A stretch of 64,000 nt of DNA, taken from Amphibalanus amphitrite. Lineage: Eukaryota > Arthropoda > Thecostraca > Balanomorpha > Balanidae. Below are positions 10,021 through 20,745 of the stretch, in pieces. Position 1 is the stretch's first letter, and every line of letters begins with the position of its first letter. The notes under the pieces were generated by a model, which saw nothing but the letters and a program-made list of their open reading frames with translations, had not been told where the DNA came from and did not search any database. The position numbers and the translations under genes are program-made. The stretch spans positions 820,592-884,591 of the forward strand of contig NW_024881674.1 in NCBI RefSeq assembly GCF_019059575.1. The letters run 5' to 3'.

Positions 10021-13000
10021 CATGCAGTGAGAGGCGGCGAGATGCAGTGAGAGACAGTGAGAGGCAGGGCATGAGGCGGTGAGAGGCAGTGAGCAAAGGA
10101 AGGCAGTCAGAGGCAGTGACAGGCGGTGAGAGGCAGTCAGTGAGCAGAGGCAGGCAGTCAGAGGCAGGACAGGAGGCAGTGAGAGGCGGTGAGAGGCAGT
10201 GAGAGGCGATGGGAGGCAGTCAGTGAGCAGAGGTAGGCAGTCAGAGGCAGGGAAGGAGGCAGTGAGAAGAGGTGAGAGGCAGTGAGAGGCAGAGAGAGGC
10301 GACGAGAGGCGGTGAGAGGCAGTGAGAGGAGGTGAGAGGCAGTCCGTGAGCAGAGGAAGGCAGTGAGAGGCAGTGAGAGCCGAGAGGCGGTGAGAGGCAG
10401 TAGAGGCGATGAGAGGCAGTCAGTGAGCAGAGGTAGGCAGTCAGAGGCAGGGCAGGAGGCAGTGAGAGGCAGTGAGAGGTGGTGAGAGGCAGTGACATGC
10501 AGTGAGAGGCGGTAAGAGGCGGTGAGAGGCGGTGGGAGGCGATGAGAGGTTGTGACATGCAGTAAGAGGCGGTGAGAGGCAGTAGAGGCGGTGAGAGGCA
10601 GTCAGTGAGCAGAGGCAGGCAGTCTGAGGCAGGGCAGGAGGCAGTGAGAGGCGGTGAGAGGCAGTGAGAGGCGGCGAGAGGTGGTGAGAGGTAGTGACAT
10701 GCAGTGAGAGGCAGTGAGAGGCGGTGAAAAGCAGTGAGAGGCAGGGAGAAGAAGTGAGAGGCAGTGAGAGGCGGTGAGAGGCAGTGAGAGGCAGTAGAAG
10801 CGGTGAGAGGCAGTCAGTGAGCAGAGCCAGGCAGTCAGAGGCAGGGCAGGAGGCAGTGAGAGGCGGTGAGAGGCAGTGAGAGGTGGTGAGAGGTAGTAGA
10901 GGCGGCGAGAGGCAGTCAGTGAGCAGAGGCAGGCAGTCAGAGGCAGGGCAGGAGGAAGTGAGAGGCGGTCAGAGGCAGTGAGAGGCGGCGAGAGGTGGTG
11001 AGAGGTAGTGACATGCAGTGAGAGGCGGTGAGAAGCAGTGAGAGGCAGTGAGAAGAAGTTAGAGGCAGTGAGAGGAAGTTAGAGGCAGTGAGAGGAAGTT
11101 AGAGGCAGTGAGAGGCGGCGAGAGGCAGTGAGAGGCAGTAGAAGCGGTGAGACGCAGTCAGTGAGCAGAGCCAGGCAGTCAGAGGCAGGGCAGGAGGCAG
11201 TGAGAGGCGGTGAGAGGCAGTGAGAGGCGGTGAGAGGCAGTGAGAGACAATGAGAGGCGGTGAGAGGCGGTGAGATGAAGAAAGAGGCAGTGAGAGGCAG
11301 TAGAGGCGATGAGAGTCAGTCAGTGAGCAGAGGTAGGCAGTCAGAGGCAGGGCAGGAGGCAGTGAGAGGCAGTGAGAGGTGGTGAGAGGCAGTGACATGC
11401 AGTGAGAGGCGGTGAGAGGCAGTGGGAGGCGATGAGAGGTTGTGACATGCAGTAAGAGGCGGTGAGAGGCAGTAGAGGCGGTGAGAGGCAGTCAGTGAGC
11501 AGAGGTAGGCAGTCAGAGGCAGGGCAGGAGGCAGTGAGAGGCAGTGAGAGGTGGTGAGAGGCAGTGACATGCAGTGAGAGGCGGTGAGAGGCAGTGGGAG
11601 GCGATGAGAGGTTGTGACATGCAGTAAGAGGCGGTGAGAGGCAGTAGAGGCGGTGAGAGGCAGTCAGTGAGCAGAGGTAGGCAGTCAGAGGCAGGGCAGG
11701 AGGCAGTGAGAGGCGTTGAGAGGCAGTGAGAGGCGGTTAGAGGCGGCAAGAGGTGGTGAGAGGCAGTGACATGCAGTGAGAGGCAGTGAGAGGCGGTGAG
11801 AGGCAGTGAGATGTAGTCAGCGAGCAAAGGAAGGCAGTCAGAAGCAGTGAGAGGCAGTAGAGGCGGTGAGAGGCAGTCAGTGAGCAGAGGCAGGCAGTCA
11901 GAGGCAAGGCAGGAGGTAGTGAGAGGCAGTGAGAGGTGGTGAGAGGCAGTGAGAGGCGGTGAGAGGCAGTGAGAGGTAGTCAGCGAGCAAAGGAAGGCAG
12001 TCAGAAGCAGTGAGAGGCAGTAGAGGCGGTGAGAGGCAGTCAGTGAGCAGAGGCAGGCAGTCAGAGGCAAGGCAGGAGGTAGTGAGAGGCAGTGAGAGGT
12101 GGTGAGAGGCAGTGAGAGGTGGTGAGAGGCAGTGAGAGGCGGCGAGAGGTGGTGAGAGGCAGTGACATGCAGTGAGAGGCAATGAGAGGCGGTGAGAGGC
12201 GGTGGAAGGCTGTGGCATGCAGTGAGAGGCGGCGAGAGGCAGTGAGAGGCGGTGAGAGGAAGTCAGTGCAGAGGCAGGCAGTCAGAGGCAGGGAAGGAGG
12301 CAGTGAGAAGAGGTGAGAGGCAGTGAGACGCGGGGAGAGGCAGAGAGAGGCGGCGAGAAGGGGTGAGAGGCAATGACATGCAGTCATGAGAGGCAGTGAG
12401 AGGAAGTTAGAGGCAATATAAGGCAGTGAGAGGCAGTGAGAGGCAGTGAGAGGCAGTAAAGGCGGTGAGAGGCAGTCAGTGAGCAGAGGCAGGCAGTCAG
12501 AGGCAGGGCAGGAGGCAGTGAGAGGCAGTGAGAGGCGGCGAGAGGTGGTGAGAGGCAGTCAGTGAGCAGAGGCAGGCAGTCAGAGGCAGGGCAGGAGGCA
12601 GTGAGAGGCAGTGAGAGGCGGTGAGAGGCAGTGAGAGGCGGTGAGAGGCAGTGAGAGGCGGTGAGAGGCAGTAGAGGCGATGAGAGGCAGTCAGTGAGCA
12701 GAGGTAGGCAGTCAGAGGCAGGGCAGGAGGCAGTGAGAGGTGGTGAGAGGCAGTGACATGCAGTGAGAGGCGGTGAGAGGCAGTGAGAGACAATGAGAGG
12801 CGGTGAGAGGCGGTGAGAGGCGGTGGAAGGCGCTGAGAGGCTGTGACATGCAGTGAGAGGCGGCGAGAGGCAGTGAGAGGAAGTCATTGAGCAGAGGCAG
12901 GCAGTCAGAGGCAGGGAAGGAGGCAGTGAGAAGAGGTGAGAGGCAGTGAGAGGCAGAGAGAGGCGGCGAGAGGCGGTGAGAGCCAGTGACATGCAGTGAG

Positions 13001-14936
13001 AGGCAGTGAGAGGAAGTTAGAGGCAATGAGAGGCGGTGAGAGGTAGTCAGTGAGCAGAGGCAGGCAGTCAGAGGCAGGGCAGGAGGCAGTGAGAGGCGGT
13101 GAGAGGCGGCGAGAGGTGGTGGGAGGTAGTGACATGCAGTGAGAGGCAGTGAGAGGCAGTGAGAAGCAGTGAGAGGCAGTGAGAGGTGGTGAGTGGCGAT
13201 GAGAGGCGGTGAGGGGCGGTGAGAGGCGGTGAGAGGGGTCAGTGAGCAGAGGCAGGTAGTCAGAGGCAGGGAAGGAGGCAGTGAGAAGAGGTGAGAGGCA
13301 TTGAGAGGCGGCGAGAGGCGGCGAGAGGCGGTGAGAGGCAGTGACATGCAGTGAGAGGCAGTGAGAGGAAATTAGAGGCAATGAGAGGCAGTGAGAGGCA
13401 GTGAGAGGCGGTGAGAGGCAGTGAGAGGCGGTGAGAGGCAGTGAGAGGCGGTGAGAGGCGGCGAGAGGCAGTGAAAGGCGGTGAGAGGAAGTCAGTGCAG
13501 AGGCAGGCAGTCAGAGGCAGTGAGAAGAGGTGAGAGGCAGTGAGACGCGGCGAGAGGCAGAGAGAGAGGCGGCGAGAGGCGGTGAGAGCCAGTAGTGACA
13601 GGCAGTGAGAGGCAGTGAGAGGAAGTTAGAGGCAATGAGAGGCGGTGAGAGGTAGTGAGAGGCGGTGAGAGGCAGTCAGTGAGCAGAGGCAGGCAGTCAG
13701 AGGCAGGGCAGGAGGCAGTGAGAGGCGGTGAGAGGCGGCGAGAGGTGGTGGGAGGTAGTGACATGCAGTGAGAGGCAGTGAGAGGCGGTGAGAAGCAGTG
13801 AGAGGCAATGAGAGGTGGTGAGTGGCGATGAGAGGCGGTGAGGGGCGGTGAGAGGCGGTGAGAGGGGTCAGTGAGCAGAGGCAGGTAGTCAGAGGCAGGG
13901 AAGGAGGCAGTGAGAGGAAGTTAGAAGGCAATGAGAGGCAGTGAGAGGCAGTAAAGGCGGTGAGAGGCAGTCAGTGAGCAGAGGCAGGCAGTCAGAGGCA
14001 GGGCAGGAGGCATTGAGAGGCAGTGAGAGGCAGTGAGAGGCGGCGAGAGGTGGCGAGAGGTAGTGACATGCAGTGAGAGGCGGTGAGAGGCGGTGAGAAG
14101 CAGTGAGAGGCGGTGTGAGGCAGTAGAAGCGATGAGAGGCAGTCAGTGAGCAGAGGCAGGCAGTCAGAGGCAGGGCAGGAGGCAGTGAGAGGCAGTGAGA
14201 GGCGGTGAGAGGCAGTGAGAGGTTGTGAGAGGCAGTCCGTGAGCAGAGGAAGGCAGTGAGAGGCGGCGAGAGGCGGTGAGAGGCAGTGAGAGGCAGTAGA
14301 GGCGATGAGAGGCAGTCAGTGAGCAGAGGTAGGCAGTCAGAGGCAGGGCAGGAGGCAGTGAGAGGCAGTGAGAGGTGGTGAGAGGCAGTGAGAGGCGGCG
14401 AGAGGTGGTGAGAGGCAGTGACATGCAGTGAGAGGCAGTGAGAGGAAGTTAGAGGCAATGAGAGGCGGTGAGAGGTAGTGAGAGGCGGTGAGAGGCAGCC
14501 AGTGAGCAGAGGCAGTCAGTGAGCAGAGGCAGGCAGTCAGAGGCAGGGCAGGAGGCAGTGAGAGGCGGTGAGAGGCGGCGAGAGGTGGTGGGATGTAGTG
14601 ACATGCAGTGAGAGGCAGTGAGAGGCGGTGAGAAGCAGTGAGAGGCAGTGAGAGGTGGTGAGTGGCGATGAGAGGCGGTGAGGGGCGGTGAGAGGCGGTG
14701 AGAGGAAGTCAGTGAGCAGAGGCAGGTAGTCAGAGGCAGGGAAGGAGGCAGTGAGAAGAGGTGAGAGGCGGCGAGAGGCAGTGAGAGGCGGTGAGAGGCA
14801 GTGAGAGGCGGTGAGAGGGAGTAGAGGCAGTCAGTGAGCAGAGGCAGGCAGTCAGAGGCAGGGCAGGAGGAAGTGAGAGGCGGTGAGAGCCGGTGGGAGG
14901 CAGTGGGAGGCAGTCAGTGAGCAGAGGAAGGCAGGG
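10021..14936. repeat. 4.9-kb satellite, 10-bp unit AGAGGCAGTG/AGAGGCGGTG
   Basis: The whole block is built from variants of a 10-bp unit (AGAGGCAGTG, AGAGGCGGTG, AGAGGCGGCG, AGAGGTGGTG). A longer marker phrase, CAGTCAGTGAGCAGAGG followed by CAGGCAGTCAGAGGCAGGGCAGGAGG, recurs about 30 times at irregular spacings of roughly 80-220 bp, giving an imperfect higher-order structure. TGACATGCAGTGAGAGG is a second recurring marker. The first copies still carry CAGGG words, and GGGCAGG is embedded in the marker, so the neighbouring pentamer array probably grew out of this satellite. Long minus-strand ORFs rich in LPLTASHCLS are by-products: three 10-bp units make 30 nt, or ten codons. Confidence 0.97.
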
Positions 14937-15082
14937 GTTACATAACACCTGGAGTTACAGCATCCATATGAAAAAACTCATACAAAAATTATGTGTGAAT
15001 CAAGATTATTTGACAAAAGCAGCTCATCTTTATCAACTACCTACTTTGCGGGCTGGTACAGTTTGTTATATGTCACATCACC

Positions 15083-15330
15083 CTAGGCCCTCTTAAAGCT
15101 AGTTAGGTCAGGTGCGGTCGCAACATTTTCTGCGAGGCCATTCCAGATGACGATGAGAATACATTGGGTGGAGAAAGATTGTAGACGAACATCTGGTGTA
15201 GCATGTGGCACGCATACCTTGTGACAATAGCCTTGAGTACAGTTCCAAAATTGGATAGTCTGCACATAGGAGCCTTCCTGCAACTGAATACAGAGGGCCG
15301 AGGGGTGTTCGCGGGCATCGTAAACTGCTG
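15083..15330 (-). pseudogene. Possible non-LTR retrotransposon C-terminal scrap
   Basis: In the minus-strand frame (ORF 15,562-15,083) the last 25 residues read WNGLAENVATAPDLTSFKRA. This matches the pattern WNxLPxxVVxAPSLxxFKxxL that closes many CR1/L2-like reverse-transcriptase proteins. Nothing recognisable as reverse transcriptase precedes it. No other gene evidence is seen between 14,937 and 15,868. Confidence 0.45.
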
Positions 15331-15868
15331 AGTTCACTGTGTGTGGTATGTACAGCAAGCTTAGGGGTAGGGGAAGGGTAACCGGTTCTGATGTCACAGC
15401 TGCATGCCATGCGGTGGACGGCCTGTGGCCAGTCCCGACCGACCACAGCGGTTGCTGTGTGCGGTGACGGAAGAATGGCTTAGGGACGCAGTGGGCGGAG
15501 CTTAGAGCTTGTGTATGGTCCGACTGCACACAGGGCCCGTGAACAGCCCTCAGATAGGTCATAGGTATGCATAGGTTTCAAAAGTACCTATAATAATCAG
15601 CTAGCATAAAAACTCATTATAAGAATTGTGGCTGATAACCCTGATTCTGAAGCCACGCCCATTCCATAGATCACACACATCATATCACCTTCACCTTAAC
15701 TTACACACCACGGCATGTTATATCAATATGTTATATGTATATACCTACACTCAAGGCTCTATATACCCTTACCCAAGGCCCTTACCCAAGATTTACCCTT
15801 ACCTACACCATGGAACCCATGGGCCTACACTACAAAATAAAATGAATATGGCGCGGTGCCTATTTACA

Positions 15869-16547
15869 CGCGTCAATTATGTCATTGATGCGCCACAATA
15901 CCTGCCTGTCAGCCATATTGGAAAACAAATGCTCGTTTTTCTAAATACTCATTCTGGCTTTTCTAAGGCTTGCCGAGCTTAGAAAATTTTACCATTAAAT
16001 TCAGAAGACAAAGTTGAGGGGTGATTTGAATTTTAACAAAAATTGAAGGGGTCCGCTCTCAAATGACCTTGACCTTTGACCCCTCATATCTCAGCCCCCA
16101 GAGCTTGCCGAACTTAGATAATTTAGGATATTAATAAGGGTGTCTAGATGCATCAGCTCACAAAATTTCATTAAAATCTGAGGGGTCCGCTGTAAAAGGG
16201 TCACGTGACCTCCACGTGGCTGCAAACTTTGACCTGACCTAACTTCCAGGTCAGGGCTTGCCGGGCTTAGATTTTATGCCCATCGTGCTCAGCAGGTCAA
16301 CTTGCATCTGTGTGCAAATTTTGAGGTAATTCTGAGGGGTCCGCCCTCAATGACCTTGAACTTTGACCCCTGATATCTCAGCCCCCAGGGCTTGCCGAGC
16401 TTAGATAATTTTATTCTGTGATGACCAGGTCATGCTGAGTGGCTGTTGTAAATTTGGTGAGATTCTAAGGGGTCCGTTTTTATCATTTTTTCCATCGAAT
16501 ATGAATTTCGAATCTGAATTTGAATTTGAAGCTAAGTATATAAACGT
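15869..16547 (-). repeat. Dispersed repeat, right copy of an inverted pair
   Basis: Reverse-complement partner of 4845-5520, with the same ordered landmarks. Weaker outward homology extends to about 16,870 (reverse complement of CAAAACGTGGCAG at 16,830-16,842 and GGGGCAG phrases). The two copies face each other across 10.3 kb that contains the LINE remnant, the Sin3 fragment and the satellites. They may be independent insertions in opposite orientation or the arms of an inverted duplication; the unrelated sequence just inside each arm favours independent insertions. Confidence 0.85.
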
Positions 16548-16869
16548 AATACGAAACACGGCGCGGAAAACATTCATAGCCGTGATGAAGGGAAATTTGA
16601 ATATGGCAGCAGTTTCAAATGACAATTTCTGCGCGTTAGCGGCGATTGTGGCGCAGCCCACTTTTTCTCGCGCGTTTCAACAATACTCCGCTTCTTTACT
16701 ATTTTATCCCGGTACCGTGCGCCCCGCCCCGGCCCCGGAATAGCCGAACTCTGCCCCAACTTCTCAAAAGCTGCCCCGATTTCTGCCCCTGCCCCACTGT
16801 GTCTGCCCCGACGAGATCTCGTCGAACCCTGCCACGTTTTGTAGCCTTGCCGGTTGGTGCCTGGTGCTG

Positions 16870-18369
16870 ATGGATTCTGAAAATGATTGCCAGGGTGGTC
16901 AGACTGCTAAAATGAAATGTTGTCATTTGTTCATTCCAATGCAAATTCTTCTGCTATGTGGTGTGTTCAGTGTTGTGCATTTGGCATTGAGTATTGTGGC
17001 TCGTAATCGTGTGTCAATTTCTGTCGAGTGAATTCTGAAGATGCAGGAGCTCTCCCAATTCTGTGTCTGCCTTAATTTTGGACTTTGGGGCTGCACCAGA
17101 TAGTGTCACTTAAGTTCTCCCTCCTTGGTGCACTAAGATGTTGGTGAATTTTTAATGCTTAAGCACCCTCAACTTGGCAGAAATTGACACCTATTCTCAT
17201 AACATATTTCTTGTTGAGCTGCTGTTCTGGTGCAGTGTTGTCCAATAAAAATATGTGCCACTACACTCTTGGTAATTAGTATGGGAGGAGCAGTTGTTAT
17301 TGCCACCCATGCTCAGTGCTGGAGTTTTCATTTCCATTTTCAAACTTGGCACTGTACCTGAGGATAAAATATAGCTGGAGGGGGAAGTACCTGCCAAATC
17401 AAGGGTAAAAAATTAAAATTGATGCTGGAGTTCAACTGACTTTTTTATTCCTACTAAATCTGTAAATGATCCTTGTTAATGCAGCAAATTTAATCAGGTA
17501 ATTCATTGAGATGAGGCTGCATGACCCAGTCTTACTAACCTAACCCATCCTAATCTAACCTAGCCCTACCCATCCCTACACCTACCTACACTTGACACAT
17601 ATGTTCCTCTGACAGGAGACTAGGCTGGGTCAGGTTAGGCTTGGATTTGGTTGAGTTAATAATGGATTGTCATGTTTGCTGATTATTATCATTTTTAGGT
17701 TCAAGACATGGAAATGAAAATGTATCATTGCGAACCCATTTGGACCTCAGTTTCAGTAATACTCATCAATATTTCATGTCCATGGGCTGCAACATCAAAG
17801 AATGATGTGGGCGTGGAATGTTGACTTGGATGCATCACATTATAGCATGAAAACTTTAAAGACTTGGGAGTGCTGGCAGCTGAATTACCATTTATTTGTT
17901 AAAGAGAACAAAATATGTTGACCTGCCTGGCGCCAGGAAAGGTCCTACAACACTGTGGCTGGTGTGGCATGTCAGCTCTGTTCCAGTGCCATACAGTCTG
18001 GCCAGAAAGAAGATATAAAGTTTATTCAAGTTTTCATAAACTCCAGTATTCCAAGTCCAAAAAGAAAGTCCAGGTAACAGTAACTTTACAATTTTGCACA
18101 CTGCAAGCTTAGAATATTGGGCACTGGTCAGTACCATGCCAGTGCCCTAGTTCAGAATATCACACTGAATAATATCTACACTGTTTGCTGCTTAGTGCAA
18201 AATCTGTCAGGCAGCATCACTCAAGATTCACACAGCATAGCCCTGCTGGGGAATTCAAATGGTCAATAAAAGGATATAAGATCTTTCCATAAACACCTAC
18301 TACAAATTAAATATTAACTACAAAATAATTAGGATATGTGCAATCTTCCCTGGCTGCCAGTGGCTAGCT
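16870..18369. other. No recognisable gene
   Basis: Moderately AT-rich sequence without a coding signal that I trust. A short degenerate CCTAACC/CCTACC-rich stretch lies at about 17,535-17,590. Confidence 0.5.
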
Positions 18370-20201
18370 TTAACCCTCGCCCGTATTGGTGTTTTGCCAG
18401 CCGCGAACGTAACGGAAAGGGGGGGGGGTGGAGGTCCGTTGGATCCCCTCCTTGCCGTTCGGCCCCTCAACGAGCTAGAGCTTCGCGGAAGAAACGAGCG
18501 TGCTGCCCGTGGTGAGAGGAAGCCGTTGATATCCAATTTTAACCCTCGCCCGTCTGGGGGGGGGGGGTCGAACGGACCCCCCCCCCCTCGGTTTTTCGCG
18601 AATAACTCACGTAAAAAGCGGCCGATCGCGACGAAACTCTCAGTACTTTCACGTCAATCAATTTTACACCTACCCTGAAAATTTCATGACCGTGACCCAA
18701 ATGACCTTTGACCCTGTGACCTTTTTTCGAGACCATGTTTGGCCGGAATCGCGATTCGGCGTATGTCGGCTCGCATTTTAACCGCGCGTTTGCAGTCTTT
18801 TCGTAATTCCAAGTGTTCAGACATGTGATAGGATGCTGCTCCCATGTATGAGGGTGGGCGTCAAGGTCACCTGAAGGTCAGGTCAGGTCACTGTTCTTTG
18901 ATGACCTTGGCTAATTTTTTCGAGTTTTACATGTTTCTAGGCCAGTTTTTTAGCTGAAATTGAATTTAGCAACCATATGAACATTTACGAAGTACCTAGT
19001 TTTGGTGCCTTCGTAACATGTTACGAAGCTGTCAGAGGCGGTTGACACCTACTACGAATACCCGGTGGTACCCCTACTGGTTGACCTGACCTGACCTGAC
19101 CCGACCTGGCCTAAATGCATGAAGACATCATCTGTGATCAAAACTAATATGGTATTCGTGATCAACACCCCGAAATACTCCATAGCAGCCACACTTTACG
19201 ACGTTCTAACAGGTCCCGATTTTCACGACTTTTGGGTCATTGACCTGCCCTTGAAGGTAAACCAATGACCTAGAACCATAAAGTTGGGTGCCATCGGCTT
19301 CCTCTCGTCACGGGCAACACGCTCGTTTTTTCCGCGAAGCTCTAGCTCGATCAGGGGCGAAACGGCAAGGGGAGGGGGTCAAAGGACCCCCCCCCCCTTA
19401 TACGTTCGCGGCTGGAAAAACACCAATACGGGCGAGAGTTAAGATCCTAGGTTACTGGTTGACCTTCCAGGTCAGGGCAATGACCCAAAAGTCGGGAAAA
19501 TCGGGACCTGCCAGAACTTCGTGAAGTGAGGTTGGAATGAGTTTTTGTGCTGATCATGAATTTCAAGTTACAGTTAGGTCTGATCACAGATTATGTCTTT
19601 ATGCAATGAGGCCAGATCGGGTCAGGTCAGGTCAGGTCAACCAGTAGGGGTCCTTCCGGGTACTCGTAGTAGGTGTCAGCCACCACCGGCAGCTTCGTAG
19701 GATGTTACGAAGGCACCAAAACTACTTCGTCATGGGTTCTAAATTCGAAATCAGCTCCAAAAACTAGCCTAGAAGCTAGAAACCTGTAAAACTGGAAAAA
19801 TTGAACCAAGGTCATCAAAGGTCAATGACCTGACCTGACCTGCACGTGACCTTGGCACCCAGCAAAATGTATGGGACCAACATCATTTGACATGTTTGAG
19901 CGTTTAAAACCACAAAAAGACTTCAAGCGCGCGGATAATGTGAGCCGACACACGGCGAATTGCGATTCCGGCCAAACATGCTCTCGAGAAGTAGGTAGGT
20001 CACATATCAAAGGTCATTTGAGTCAGGTTCAATAAATTTTTCGTGTATGTGTAAAATTGAACAACTCGAGGGCACCACAAGTTTCGTCGCGATCGGCCGT
20101 TTTTACGCGAGGTTTTCGCGAAAAATCGGCCGAGGGGAGGGTCAGTTCGAGCAGTAGAGTAATCTTGGGTCAGTTCGACCCCCTATAATTGCGAGGGTTA
20201 A
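18370..20201. mobile_element. Giant palindromic TTAA-flanked non-autonomous element (piggyBac-like MITE)
   Basis: The region from TTAACCCTCGCCCGTCTGGG (18,539) to GCGAGGGTTAA (20,201) is an imperfect palindrome. The left arm, about 18,543-19,283, is matched along its whole length by the reverse complement of 19,443-20,197, including TACGAAG/GTTACGAAGGCACC, (TGACC)n arrays and GGCCGATCGCGACGAAACT. The loop 19,285-19,442 carries TTAACTCTCGCCCGTATTGG (minus sense), and a second copy of that loop sits immediately left of the palindrome at 18,370-18,538, in opposite orientation and also beginning TTAACCCTCGCCCGT. TTAA flanks and CCC...GGG ends are the piggyBac hallmark, and no transposase ORF is present. 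It ends 545 bp upstream of the PLPP start codon. Confidence 0.75.
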
Positions 20202-20745
20202 TACCCTTTTTCATGCTGAGCTAACTTCAGTGACTGAAAATTTGATTGATATGAACATTTTACAATTGGGTGGCTAATTCTTAGATACTCTTAATTTGTA
20301 CTTTGGTTAATTCTAGTCCTCTTAGCCACTGGTGTTTTTGGTGCGCAGGAAGTCGTACATGCTTGCTTCAATTACTTTGTCTTTAGTTACTCTGGAGTCT
20401 TGACTACCTTTAAATTATATCCATTCCCTCCCTTATCCTATATCTGTTTCATATGTTTCATGATTTCTTCTTCACATGCATGATGCATTAACCAAATATT
20501 GCAATATTGTCCATTGTGCTGCTTCAGCCTTAGATAAACTGTGACAAGTCCTTTATCTGGGAGGACAACCCTCAGATCATTGATCAAGCACCATTGGTGT
20601 ACCTACTTGAATTGAAGTACAATTTTTGTGGTTGAATCCTTCTTTATTCACTCTTCTTTCACTTTTCACTCTCACTCTTCTGCTCTTGTTCCCAGGTACC
20701 ACGCAGAAGCTGTTCTTAACACCAGGCTGAAAAATTTCAAGAGCC

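Noticed and set aside
9382-14948. Many long minus-strand ORFs (up to 232 codons) of PALPC or LPLTASHCLS repeats
   Set aside because: They are forced by the 5-bp and 10-bp tandem repeats (15 nt and 30 nt periods). All frames stay open and there is no start context, domain or splice evidence.
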